This document shows, piece after piece, positions 56,748 to 63,298 of a DNA stretch of 63,298 nt. The DNA lies in assembly GCA_018065085.1 (NCBI GenBank), contig JAGHUA010000069.1, positions 1-63,298 of the forward strand. The letters are read 5' to 3'. Position 1 is the first letter of the stretch. Each line of letters begins with the position of its first letter. The DNA comes from Candidatus Liminaster caballi. Its GTDB lineage: Bacteria > Bacteroidota > Bacteroidia > Bacteroidales > UBA3663. The notes beneath the pieces are model-generated. The model saw only the letters and a program-made list of their open reading frames with translations. It ran no database searches and was not told the origin of the DNA. Position numbers and translations under genes: made by a program.

Positions 56748-57191
56748 TTAGCAATCAGCTATAGAACAAGTTATACCAAAGAGAATGGTAAAAAGCAAAA
56801 CAAAGAGTGTAATTATTGATTCTATACCGAATATCCAAACAGAGTATGTTAAGTTTTCAAATAATGTAGGCCAGAAGTACCATATAGCACCAATAATTAA
56901 AGCAGATATAAATAAGGAAGCGCCGAAAGACCCGTCTGTCATAAATAGGAGAATAATGAGAAGAAATAAGGAACTAAGTATGATAGATCCCCAATTAACA
57001 ACAGAAATGTTTTCGGTCATGAAAGGGCAATAATGGTAAAGCAGGAATGCAATAAACGATGTGAGAATTATTGCGGCAACAACGCTGATTGCCATGCATG
57101 TATCCTCTCGTTTTTTACGTCTTTGTTCACTTTGATAAGCAGAGAATGCCAGTTTGGCGGCCATAAAACCTAATTGTACTAATAAACTCAT
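56748..57191 (-). CDS. Four-helix membrane protein of unknown function
   Basis: 147 aa with four strong helices (AISVVAAIILTSFIAFLLY; GSIILSSLFLLIILLF; SLFISALIIGAIWYFW; SIITLFVLLFTILFGI). The N-terminal FMAAKLAFSAYQSEQRRKKRE is an amphipathic stretch. Not recognised. Lies between the ACP fusion and the YkvA-like gene. Confidence 0.75.
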   Translation of the reverse strand: MSLLVQLGFMAAKLAFSAYQSEQRRKKREDTCMAISVVAAIILTSFIAFLLYHYCPFMTENISVVNWGSIILSSLFLLIILLFMTDGSFGASLFISALIIGAIWYFWPTLFENLTYSVWIFGIESIITLFVLLFTILFGITCSIADC

Positions 57192-57210
57192 AATAAATTT
57201 TAAGATTAAC

Positions 57211-57603
57211 TTATACTAATTCTTCAATCTCCTTCTTATCAAACTCGCCGAACCAATCTTTAAGTTTAGTTTCAGCCTGAGACTTGATTGCAGGTGTGAT
57301 GCACATAGATACAGCTGCGACACAAGCCACAAGTGCTGCAAGGTCATCACTAAATCCGACAACTGGAATAGCATCAGGTACTAAATCAATAGGAAGAATG
57401 AAATAACCAAGAGCTCCATAAATAATACCCTTTTTGGATGTCGGTGTAGAATCTGCACTAACTGTGTAATACAACACAAGCGCAAGGTAAATCACTTTGA
57501 TGCCTGCTTTTTTGAAAACAGACTTCATCTTATCCCACAGCCCTTCCTCGCTATAATGCTTCTGGCTGTCGATAATTTGCTTTTCATTAGGTGTTTCTGC
57601 CAT
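57211..57603 (-). CDS. YkvA family (DUF1232) membrane protein
   Basis: 130 aa. GALGYFILPIDLVPDAIPVV and GFSDDLAALVACVAAV form the DUF1232 core, with the two helices and the conserved Asp residues. 13 bases after the 118-aa gene. Confidence 0.88.
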   Translation of the reverse strand: MAETPNEKQIIDSQKHYSEEGLWDKMKSVFKKAGIKVIYLALVLYYTVSADSTPTSKKGIIYGALGYFILPIDLVPDAIPVVGFSDDLAALVACVAAVSMCITPAIKSQAETKLKDWFGEFDKKEIEELV

Positions 57604-57616
57604 AATAGTAAGTATT

Positions 57617-57973
57617 TTACATTTTTTTAAGTGTTTCGATAAAGGCCTTACCTGAAAGATAAAATTGCAAATAGGCTACAAATCCAGAAAGCAGAGGGAT
57701 TATAGTAAGTGCAATATCCACCACAATAGCTATAACGATATTAACACCTACACCAAGGATTATCGTTCCGCAACCCAATGATTGATTTACTCTTTGGCAT
57801 AGTTTGTGATACATGTGCCATAAAACGACACAATAAATTATCCAATCAATGCCGAATCCCGGAATTGCCAGAATAATAGCACCAATTAACGCATGTGTGT
57901 GTACAAGTTTTTTAAGGTCTTCCTCTGGGAACAATCCACCTCCTACGGCCTTTGCAATTTTTCCTTCAAACAT
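57617..57973 (-). CDS. Small membrane protein with DUF697-like helices
   Basis: 118 aa. HALIGAIILAIPGFGIDWII and CGTIILGVGVNIVIAIVVD are long hydrophobic helices. Pattern recalls the membrane part of DUF697 proteins, like the first half of the ACP fusion. Tentative. Confidence 0.7.
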   Translation of the reverse strand: MFEGKIAKAVGGGLFPEEDLKKLVHTHALIGAIILAIPGFGIDWIIYCVVLWHMYHKLCQRVNQSLGCGTIILGVGVNIVIAIVVDIALTIIPLLSGFVAYLQFYLSGKAFIETLKKM

Positions 57974-57994
57974 ATTAAAATTTGTTTTTAATTA

Positions 57995-58216
57995 TTACCC
58001 AATCCTCTCGCAATTCAAATATACTGTATTAAGACAGCCGGCTTTCTTGATGTCGATGCCATAGACGCGCATGAAGGCATCGATGACGAGCTGACCGCCA
58101 TTTGAGATGATTGGATTGCTGAAACTTTTTGAAACGACTTGGACGGACATGCCGGGTTCGATGCGGATGCCGTTGCAGCTGGTTCGCTGCTTGGTGGTGA
58201 TTTGAAATAATGGCAT
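57995..58216 (-). CDS. DUF6140-like small protein
   Basis: 73 aa. FQITTKQRTSCNGIRIEPGM and NGGQLVIDAFMRVYGIDIKKAGCLN fit a small beta-rich family seen in Bacteroidales (I recall it as DUF6140). First gene of the minus-strand run after the structured leader at 58257-58615. Confidence 0.75.
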   Translation of the reverse strand: MPLFQITTKQRTSCNGIRIEPGMSVQVVSKSFSNPIISNGGQLVIDAFMRVYGIDIKKAGCLNTVYLNCERIG

Positions 58217-58256
58217 AGATTATTATAAATATGTGTATGTTATCTGGCAATAATTC

Positions 58257-58615
58257 TCAGGAGCCAGTATGGTTCGTTGATGGTAAATGGTTCGGACAAG
58301 ACGCAAAAAAGGCGTGAGAACTTCCTTGCTTCACCTTTGACGGGTTCTGGTAAAACCTTGAGATGATGAATAAGGACGGTACCCACGCCGGATTGTATAG
58401 AGGTATGCTATAGCTTCCGAACTTGAGGTATAGGATAGTCGATGCTATCCTATAACCAAGCCGCAGCAATACCATAACGGCATTACAATTCAGTAGGGAT
58501 GCCTATCACATTATCGCATCTCTTTCAAATTTACCAGATTTGTCAAAGCGATAAAGTAAAGACACCTTTACTTGCTATGTCTCCTGACCTGAGGCGAACC
58601 TCAGATTAGGCGGGA
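58257..58615 (-). ncRNA. Hairpin-rich leader or small RNA
   Basis: No convincing gene in the 478 bases from 58217 to 58693. On the minus strand a TATCTTTG box (58616-58623) precedes perfect hairpins: CTGAGG-TTCG-CCTCAG (58589-58604), AAGTAAAG-GTGT-CTTTACTT (58554-58573), and TATAGGATAG-CATCGA-CTATCCTATA (58429-58454). GGCAT/ATGCC is another near 58480-58504. The UUCG loop in this orientation supports a minus-strand RNA. It could be a long 5' leader of the DUF6140 gene or an independent RNA; no known class fits (checked against RNase P, tmRNA and SRP motifs). Confidence 0.45.
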
Positions 58616-58645
58616 CAAAGATACAACATTTTTTTATATGTTGTA
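58616..58645 (-). promoter_or_regulatory. TATCTTTG promoter element overlapped by palindrome
   Basis: Minus-strand TATCTTTG at 58616-58623; TACAACAT-N8-ATGTTGTA at 58622-58645 overlaps it, as an operator would. The -33 box is not evident. Confidence 0.5.
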
Positions 58646-58693
58646 CCGGTGGGGTACCTTTTTTTTAAATTATTCGATTAGAATTGACCGTTT

Positions 58694-59965
58694 TTATCCG
58701 TTCTCGGCCAATTTTTCTTTCAGTTTGGCTGTAATTCTTTCTTTTCGACGCTGTGCCTCCTCCTCTTTGCGTGCAAGTTCTTCGGCCTGAAGTGCCTGCT
58801 TCTGCGCTACGGTTTTTGACAGGGCAGAACGAACCATTTCGAGCGTGAACACAGCGTCGGGTGTGGCATGTGACGTCAGCATCGAAAGGACGGAGTTCTT
58901 GATCTCGCGCCCGGACAATCCATCGGTGTCGGCATTGACTGCAAAAAGTTCTTCGTCGGTAAAAAGATGATCGACAGGAAGTAGGGACGGAAGCATCTTG
59001 CGCAGAATGGCTGCTCGCGCCTGCTGATTAGGCAACTCGAAATGCAGATGCTTGAGGATGCGGCTCTCAAAGGCTGGGTCGAAGTTTGAGACGAGATTGG
59101 TGGCAAAGAGAACGACTCCGCGATGTTCCTCAAGGAGAATGAGCATCTGGCTGCGAAGACTGTTGAGCGCCTGATCGGCTCCCTGCTGTACGTTCTGGAT
59201 GCGACGACCGAGGAAGGAATCGGCTTCGTCGAAGAAGAGTACGCAATCTTTCTCACGCGCCACATCGAAGGCTTTCTGCAGGTTCTTCGGTGCCTCGCCT
59301 ACGTATTTGGATTCGATCTCAGCATAGTTGAGCGCGAGCAATGGCTTTTGCAGATATTTGGCAATGGCGTGGGCACACATCGACTTGCCCGTTCCCGGCA
59401 CGCCGTGGAAATTGAGGATGGAACGCGGCACGGGATCGACCTGGCTGAATCCCCACTGGTTGTAGATGAGGTCCTGACAGTCGATGATGCGCAGTGCAGA
59501 CATTATCTCATCGCGCAGTTCGTCGGGCAAGACCATCTGATCGAAGGAAAAACGTGGCTCGACAGGAAAGAAGTCCGGTGTAGTGTCTTCAGTCGGTCGT
59601 TTCTTATCGGAAGCTGCTGTCGGTGTCTCACTATCGACTGTCTTGAGGCTGAAGGTGAGTGTGATGACCAGCGTGGCGTTATGCAGGGCAATGGCAATAT
59701 CGTCACGCTTCTCGACATAACGCTTCAACTGCTGGGCAAGAGCATAGGCGCCAGGCATGGAGAAATCTGCGTTGTCGATGATATGGACTGGAGTCTCGGG
59801 CCGCTGTGTCTGAAGTTCGAGATGAATCAGAAGACGCAGCTGACGATAATCCTCGCCATTGAGCAGCTGTCGGACATAGGACTGAAGGTCCTGTTCGAAG
59901 TTTTGGAGCAAGAGCAGGTCGGTCGGTGTGACCTGCTCTCGGATAGATGTGTGAAGATGGATCAT
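58694..59965 (-). CDS. AAA+ ATPase (classic AAA clade)
   Basis: 423 aa. Residues 1-~135 are a helical/beta N-domain with an acidic linker. AAA core: Walker A GVPGTGKS (188-195), pore-loop region ESKYVGEAPKN (~218-228), Walker B VLFFDEAD (242-249), sensor 1 FATN (287-290), and arginine finger in FESRILKH (302). A charged coiled coil ends it (EELARKEEEAQRRKERI). This is the fold of protein-remodelling or -unfolding ATPases such as VPS4/FtsH relatives, but no protease or zinc site is attached. Last gene of a tight operon with four small proteins. Confidence 0.88.
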   Translation of the reverse strand: MIHLHTSIREQVTPTDLLLLQNFEQDLQSYVRQLLNGEDYRQLRLLIHLELQTQRPETPVHIIDNADFSMPGAYALAQQLKRYVEKRDDIAIALHNATLVITLTFSLKTVDSETPTAASDKKRPTEDTTPDFFPVEPRFSFDQMVLPDELRDEIMSALRIIDCQDLIYNQWGFSQVDPVPRSILNFHGVPGTGKSMCAHAIAKYLQKPLLALNYAEIESKYVGEAPKNLQKAFDVAREKDCVLFFDEADSFLGRRIQNVQQGADQALNSLRSQMLILLEEHRGVVLFATNLVSNFDPAFESRILKHLHFELPNQQARAAILRKMLPSLLPVDHLFTDEELFAVNADTDGLSGREIKNSVLSMLTSHATPDAVFTLEMVRSALSKTVAQKQALQAEELARKEEEAQRRKERITAKLKEKLAENG

Positions 59966-59968
59966 TGG

Positions 59969-60235
59969 TTAGTCATAAAGATAAATACGTTGGCCCTCGT
60001 AGAGGTCATCAGAAACGCCTTCCTCTGATTCGAACTCGATGTCGCCGAGTGAGTCTTCTTCTTCGTCAAAGATTCCGCATTTCAGGGCATTCTTTTTCTT
60101 CTTCTTAATCTCGATAACAAAGGCTTCAGGACATTGTGTGCGGACCTCGTCCTTGAGGGTGGCTTCGTCGAGCATTGCCCCAATGAAGCCTCCGATCAGT
60201 CCGCCGATAATGCCGCCAAGAATAGTAAAAAACAT
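59969..60235 (-). CDS. Small protein with glycine-zipper N-terminus and shared C-terminal pattern
   Basis: 88 aa. ILGGIIGGLIGGFIGAMLDE is a glycine-zipper membrane segment. Then a basic stretch (EIKKKKKNALKCGIF) and an acidic end EFESEEGVSDDLYEGQRIYLYD (read in parts). Its end, with a hydrophobic strand at the very C-terminus, parallels the three upstream proteins. Stop and AAA start are 3 bases apart. Confidence 0.75.
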   Translation of the reverse strand: MFFTILGGIIGGLIGGFIGAMLDEATLKDEVRTQCPEAFVIEIKKKKKNALKCGIFDEEEDSLGDIEFESEEGVSDDLYEGQRIYLYD

Positions 60236-60242
60236 AATATTA

Positions 60243-60641
60243 TCAACCTAAAACGATTATTCCTGAATCAGAACCGGACGACTTCATGGCCTCGTCAATC
60301 TTTGGCTCGACACTGTCGCAGAAGATCACCTTGACATTTTCGAGGTTTGCTGTCTGAGATTCCTTATATGTGGCCACAATAAAAGCACGCTTGGCATCGG
60401 TGGTGTCAATGTCCAATCTGAGGCTATCCTTAACCGAGGGGTGATGCAGATCGGCAATGAACGGTGTGTCAACATCCTTTTTCAGCTCAAGGGTCTTGAG
60501 ATAACCCACAACATCCTGCATCTTGAGTTCACCTGCGAGGATTTCAGGTACGATGGCACGACGTGTCTTCTTGCGCTGCCCGTGCATATAATAGAGATAG
60601 CTGACGGCGCATATCACAGCGATGATAATGATTACTTTCAT
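60243..60641 (-). CDS. Small membrane-anchored protein, shared C-terminal pattern
   Basis: 132 aa. One N-terminal helix (VIIIIAVICAVSYLYYM), a basic stretch, then a soluble domain with DTPFIADLHHPSVKDSL and a C-terminal SVEPKIDEAMKSSGS...GIIVLG. The PFIAD motif recurs in the next gene (RDIPFIAD). Unknown function. Confidence 0.75.
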   Translation of the reverse strand: MKVIIIIAVICAVSYLYYMHGQRKKTRRAIVPEILAGELKMQDVVGYLKTLELKKDVDTPFIADLHHPSVKDSLRLDIDTTDAKRAFIVATYKESQTANLENVKVIFCDSVEPKIDEAMKSSGSDSGIIVLG

Positions 60642-60655
60642 AAGGGCAGTGCGTT

Positions 60656-61003
60656 TTATGACAATACTACAAGCGGTCCGTTCTGGTCGAATGCCTGGCG
60701 TGTCTTGGCATCCACTTCATCGGCCTCAAGATACTGATAATCGGTGATCTCACCTGTCTGCTCATCGAAGACACCCTCGAAGATGCCGACATTCATCTCA
60801 GGAGCGCGCTGGAGCATTTCCTTGAACTGCTCGCTGTTGCCATCGGCAATGAACGGGATGTCGCGACCACGGCGCAAACCCAATCCGCGGAACCAGCCGA
60901 CTACGTGCTTTGCAAAACTCATGATGCCATCGATGATGGTGGCTACGATCTCGCCAATGAAGGAAAGGAGGCTGCCAATGGCGCCAAATATCAAGTCAAA
61001 CAT
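60656..61003 (-). CDS. Small membrane-associated protein, shared C-terminal pattern
   Basis: 115 aa. Amphipathic/hydrophobic N-terminus (FGAIGSLLSFIGEIVATIID), then RDIPFIADGNSEQFKEMLQ and GIFEGVFDEQTGEI, ending EVDAKTRQAFDQNGPLVVLS (20 residues). Sister of the 132-aa protein. Confidence 0.75.
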   Translation of the reverse strand: MFDLIFGAIGSLLSFIGEIVATIIDGIMSFAKHVVGWFRGLGLRRGRDIPFIADGNSEQFKEMLQRAPEMNVGIFEGVFDEQTGEITDYQYLEADEVDAKTRQAFDQNGPLVVLS

Positions 61004-61032
61004 ATTATATATATGTATTAAGGGTTAAACAA

Positions 61033-61440
61033 TTACTTGAGAATGATAAGTTCCGACTCACGGAAGAGGACGTCAACATCCTCGGCCAACGCAGTGGCCT
61101 TGACGATGACATAATTGTTGCGATCATGCTCGAGCAATGTCCTGTCCTTGGCATACGACACATAGATGAAGATGCCTTCCTGCTCGACTCTGCGCATCAC
61201 GACGACCTCGTTGCAGCCCTTTGGCATGTACTGCTTGATGACGCTGATGAGATGCGCCTTGTCGAGCTGCTCAACCTCATCGCCAAACACATTCAAGCCG
61301 AAAGTTCCCTTGAGATTTTCGAAAATGGTCTGGACGAGTGGCCAATACTCTTCCTTAATGGTTTGGAACATGGCTTCTCCTTTCTGACGGAGCGCCTCGA
61401 TGGCGGCCTTGATGGCCGGACTTTCCTGCGAAACATTCAT
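61033..61440 (-). CDS. Small soluble protein, shared C-terminal pattern
   Basis: 135 aa, no membrane helix. Helical N-half (IKAAIEALRQKGEAMFQTIK), then IFIYVSYAKDRTLLEHDRN and the C-terminal AEDVDVLFRESELIILK, which resembles the ends of the two downstream proteins. First gene of the AAA operon, promoter at 61523. Confidence 0.75.
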   Translation of the reverse strand: MNVSQESPAIKAAIEALRQKGEAMFQTIKEEYWPLVQTIFENLKGTFGLNVFGDEVEQLDKAHLISVIKQYMPKGCNEVVVMRRVEQEGIFIYVSYAKDRTLLEHDRNNYVIVKATALAEDVDVLFRESELIILK

Positions 61441-61510
61441 AGTGTTTGAGTTTTAATAGTTATTAATATATTTATTGTTGGTTAATGGTTAGCGGCTGAT
61501 GCATATTGCC

Positions 61511-61624
61511 GTTTTGACGGTGCAAAGATAGATGGAATAGGCAGATTGTTCAAAAATATGACTGGCAATTATCCGCTGATACTGAAAACACTATCAAACA
61601 ACGCCGTTTTGATACTGTTTTGAT
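61511..61624. repeat. Repeated GTTTTGAT motifs between divergent promoters
   Basis: GTTTTGA at 61511, GTTTTGATA at 61606, GTTTTGAT at 61617, and the inverse TATCAAAC at 61592. They lie around and between the two promoters, as a regulator's binding sites would. Confidence 0.55.
61523..61553 (-). promoter_or_regulatory. Promoter of the AAA operon
   Basis: Minus-strand TATCTTTG (61523-61530), 20 bases, TTTG reversed (CAAA at 61551). Confidence 0.75.
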
Positions 61625-61662
61625 TTATCATGCATTCAATAAAAAAAATATCGCGGTGACAG

Positions 61663-61693
61663 TTGGTTATTTCGGAGGAAATATATATCTTTG
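61663..61693 (+). promoter_or_regulatory. Promoter of the HTH-like gene
   Basis: TTG (61663-61665), 20 bases, TATCTTTG (61686-61693). Sits inside the longest reading frame, so translation starts at 61717. Confidence 0.8.
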
Positions 61694-61716
61694 CATCACG
61701 AAAAAACAAAAACAAT

Positions 61717-63183
61717 ATGGCTGAACACAATAAATTATGGTACCTGAATGAAGCTATCAGGCTGAATGCATTCGCTACGTCTGCCAATAATCTGGCAAAG
61801 AATATCGGCTACTCTGGCAGTTCACAACTGTACCGCGGCCTGAAAAACGGTGTCGGTGGTAATTCTGTCAATAATACGTGGGAGCATATCTGCAATGAGT
61901 ATGGCATCACAGACGATGAACTATGCGAATACGTTAACATCATCGGTTCGGCCAACGACCTGTGGAAAGAGGTGCAGGCGAAGGCTGAGGAACTTTCGAT
62001 TGACGTTTATACTCTGGGCGAACAGACTCTGGAGGCTCTGCTTCTTTGCGATGAGGAAGGAATGCGCCGTGTGCTCAATCTGGCTGATTGGGAATGCCTG
62101 CTCGACTTCAGCCGCGAACATCCTTTCCACTATGCTCATCTGATCGTTATCTATTATGTACATTATAAGAATATTGTACGCGCATATAAAGGAAAGATTG
62201 ATATAATTGGCTGCGAGATATTGGAGAGCATGTACAATCGCATGCATGAACTGCAGCCTGAAAACACGATGCTGAAGGAGATGGCCGATGCCTACCGTTC
62301 GCAGCTGAGACAGATGTCGGGCAATGGCAATCTGTGGGAAAACACTCTTCACACGGCATTCCTCGTGCAGAGTTTCACCGACCCGAACTTCCGCATTAAT
62401 ACATTGAGTACATTGAGACTGCTGCCGATTTCATCTGATTCGCTTTGGATGGAACACGACACGCTGAAGAAATACTCTGGCACGGCATACATCTTCTTTG
62501 AGGTTTTGCCTGAAGGAGCCACAGGCGGTCGCTATGACTGCATCGAGGTGGAGGCTTCGATGACCGATAAGAACCTGGTAGTAAAACGATGCTTCTCGTT
62601 CTGGATGATGGAGCCTGATGACGACGATGAGCAGGGAATCGCCTTTATGCAGTTCCGCGACGAGAACGGACAGAGACAGATTGTGAGATATATCTATGAT
62701 TATGACTCGGAACGCCAGAACCTGCATCTGACGCCTGCCGACTCAGACAATCCGAACTGCGTGAAGTACGCATTCCCGACTGAGATACATTACGTGGATG
62801 ACAATCATCTGATGCTTGAAGACGAACGCCAATGGATTGCCTGGTACAAGGACTTCATGGAGAGCAAGGAAGATGAACTTTTCATCGAGATGATGAAGTC
62901 GGAAGGTGTAGTCATGGAGAAAGATTACGAGGTCACCGATGTGGCTATAAGCCGCCGATACCTGACCGCAACTATCGGCAACGGCAAGGATGTGGCAGAC
63001 TTCAGGGTTGAACTCGAAAAACACCCCGGATTGCAGCATGTCAAGCCAATGATGGATGCCGCGATATTCCGTCATGAAGATGATAATCAGCAATACCTCG
63101 AATGGATCTGCCCTCATATCTCCATCCCGATGAAGGCGATGCAGAAGGTCGCTGAATATAAACTTGACGAAACTACTGAATAA
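61717..63183 (+). CDS. HTH-like protein of unknown function, divergent to AAA operon
   Basis: 488 aa from ATG 61717, 24 bases after the -7 box. Residues ~10-65 (ANNLAKNIGYSGSSQLYRGL; NTWEHICNEYGITDDEL) look like an XRE-type helix-turn-helix. Residues ~70-220 are helical; ~225-480 are mixed alpha/beta with acidic loops (MMEPDDDDEQGIAFMQF). No enzymatic motif seen. It may regulate the AAA operon through the GTTTTGAT motifs, or act with it. Inference from position only. Confidence 0.75.
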   Translation: MAEHNKLWYLNEAIRLNAFATSANNLAKNIGYSGSSQLYRGLKNGVGGNSVNNTWEHICNEYGITDDELCEYVNIIGSANDLWKEVQAKAEELSIDVYTLGEQTLEALLLCDEEGMRRVLNLADWECLLDFSREHPFHYAHLIVIYYVHYKNIVRAYKGKIDIIGCEILESMYNRMHELQPENTMLKEMADAYRSQLRQMSGNGNLWENTLHTAFLVQSFTDPNFRINTLSTLRLLPISSDSLWMEHDTLKKYSGTAYIFFEVLPEGATGGRYDCIEVEASMTDKNLVVKRCFSFWMMEPDDDDEQGIAFMQFRDENGQRQIVRYIYDYDSERQNLHLTPADSDNPNCVKYAFPTEIHYVDDNHLMLEDERQWIAWYKDFMESKEDELFIEMMKSEGVVMEKDYEVTDVAISRRYLTATIGNGKDVADFRVELEKHPGLQHVKPMMDAAIFRHEDDNQQYLEWICPHISIPMKAMQKVAEYKLDETTE

Positions 63184-63212
63184 ACAATCTTTACGAATAT
63201 AGAATTACATCC

Positions 63213-63298
63213 ATGAACATTCTCATTAACATCATCAGCACCATCTGCTTCCATGTAGGTTACATTGTAGAAAAGACCAAGCAGATGTTTCAAAACGA
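63213..63298 (+). CDS. Start of a gene cut by the window edge
   Basis: 28 codons from ATG 63213: MNILINIISTICFHVGYIVE and on. Hydrophobic N-terminus, reminiscent of the start of the 115-aa protein at 60656 (FDLIFGAIGSLLSFIGEIV). 29 bases after the HTH-like gene, same strand. Too short to name. Confidence 0.5.
   Translation, partial: MNILINIISTICFHVGYIVEKTKQMFQN

Noticed and set aside
58257-58475. 72-aa minus-strand frame in the structured leader
   Set aside because: Crosses perfect hairpins and has no recognisable domain. A small mobile-element remnant remains possible.
61663-61716. Upstream start for the HTH-like gene
   Set aside because: The -33 and -7 boxes lie within this stretch, so it cannot be translated from that promoter.

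Overview
The window comes from a Bacteroidales genome, most likely a Prevotellaceae member (Prevotella in the broad sense). Three things point there. Promoters have the Bacteroidetes form: a TTG/TTTG box, 19-22 bases, then TAnnTTTG. The arginine genes include an ornithine carbamoyltransferase of the Bacteroides succinyl type (FFNNSLRTRLST motif). A GH10 xylanase-feruloyl esterase has the architecture known from Prevotella bryantii. Two secreted proteins end in the NLxGxR...NGKxxxxK tail common in this group.

Layout. 0-1.2 kb: a broken gene remnant, 42-bp repeat array A and a near-perfect 42-bp palindrome. 1.3-5.9 kb: a large secreted repeat protein. 6.1-10.9 kb: an alpha-glucan operon (debranching enzyme, GT4, GH57). 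11.1-14.7 kb: TetR regulator, fabG, Sfp-type phosphopantetheinyl transferase, a YqaA-like membrane protein and a Dus enzyme. 14.8-18.4 kb: fumarate reductase frdCAB. 18.5-22.7 kb: a TPR protein and the xylanase-esterase. 22.9-32.6 kb: a surface-glycan locus (flippase, nucleotidyltransferase-PLP fusion, LicD, three glycosyltransferases, YfhO). 32.8-34.1 kb: an unknown membrane protein. 34.1-41.25 kb: an AT-rich island with array B, a candidate structured RNA, a CsgG/DUF4810/DUF799 lipoprotein operon, two beta-barrels and an acyl-carrier-like protein lacking its serine. 41.4-52.0 kb: an LPP20-like protein, the arginine cluster (argD, argC, argG, GNAT, argR, plus argF' further on), purN, acpP and fabF. 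52.1-53.8 kb: an Omp28-like secreted protein. 54.0-54.8 kb: array C, the largest. 54.8-58.2 kb: small membrane proteins including a membrane domain fused to a complete acyl carrier domain. 58.25-58.62 kb: a hairpin-rich leader or RNA. 58.7-63.3 kb: an AAA+ ATPase operon with four small proteins that share a C-terminal pattern, divergent from a helix-turn-helix-like protein.

The strongest candidate for something undescribed is the set of three dispersed arrays (A, B, C) of 41-42-bp units. Each unit carries two short palindromes. Every array has the same polarity: one end module, then units with GAACATTGTTC, then units with GAAASTTTC. Palindrome arms change together between units, and 41-bp units break any reading frame. 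Next in interest are the AAA+ ATPase/small-protein operon, the membrane-ACP fusion, the serine-less carrier protein in the CsgG island, the DUF559 gene bounded by inverted GC-rich elements inside the arg operon (one element forms the N-terminus of ArgC), and two structured RNA candidates at 35.1-35.4 and 58.25-58.62 kb.

All calls were made by reading the sequence. Family names rest on recognised motifs and remembered family features, not on database searches.
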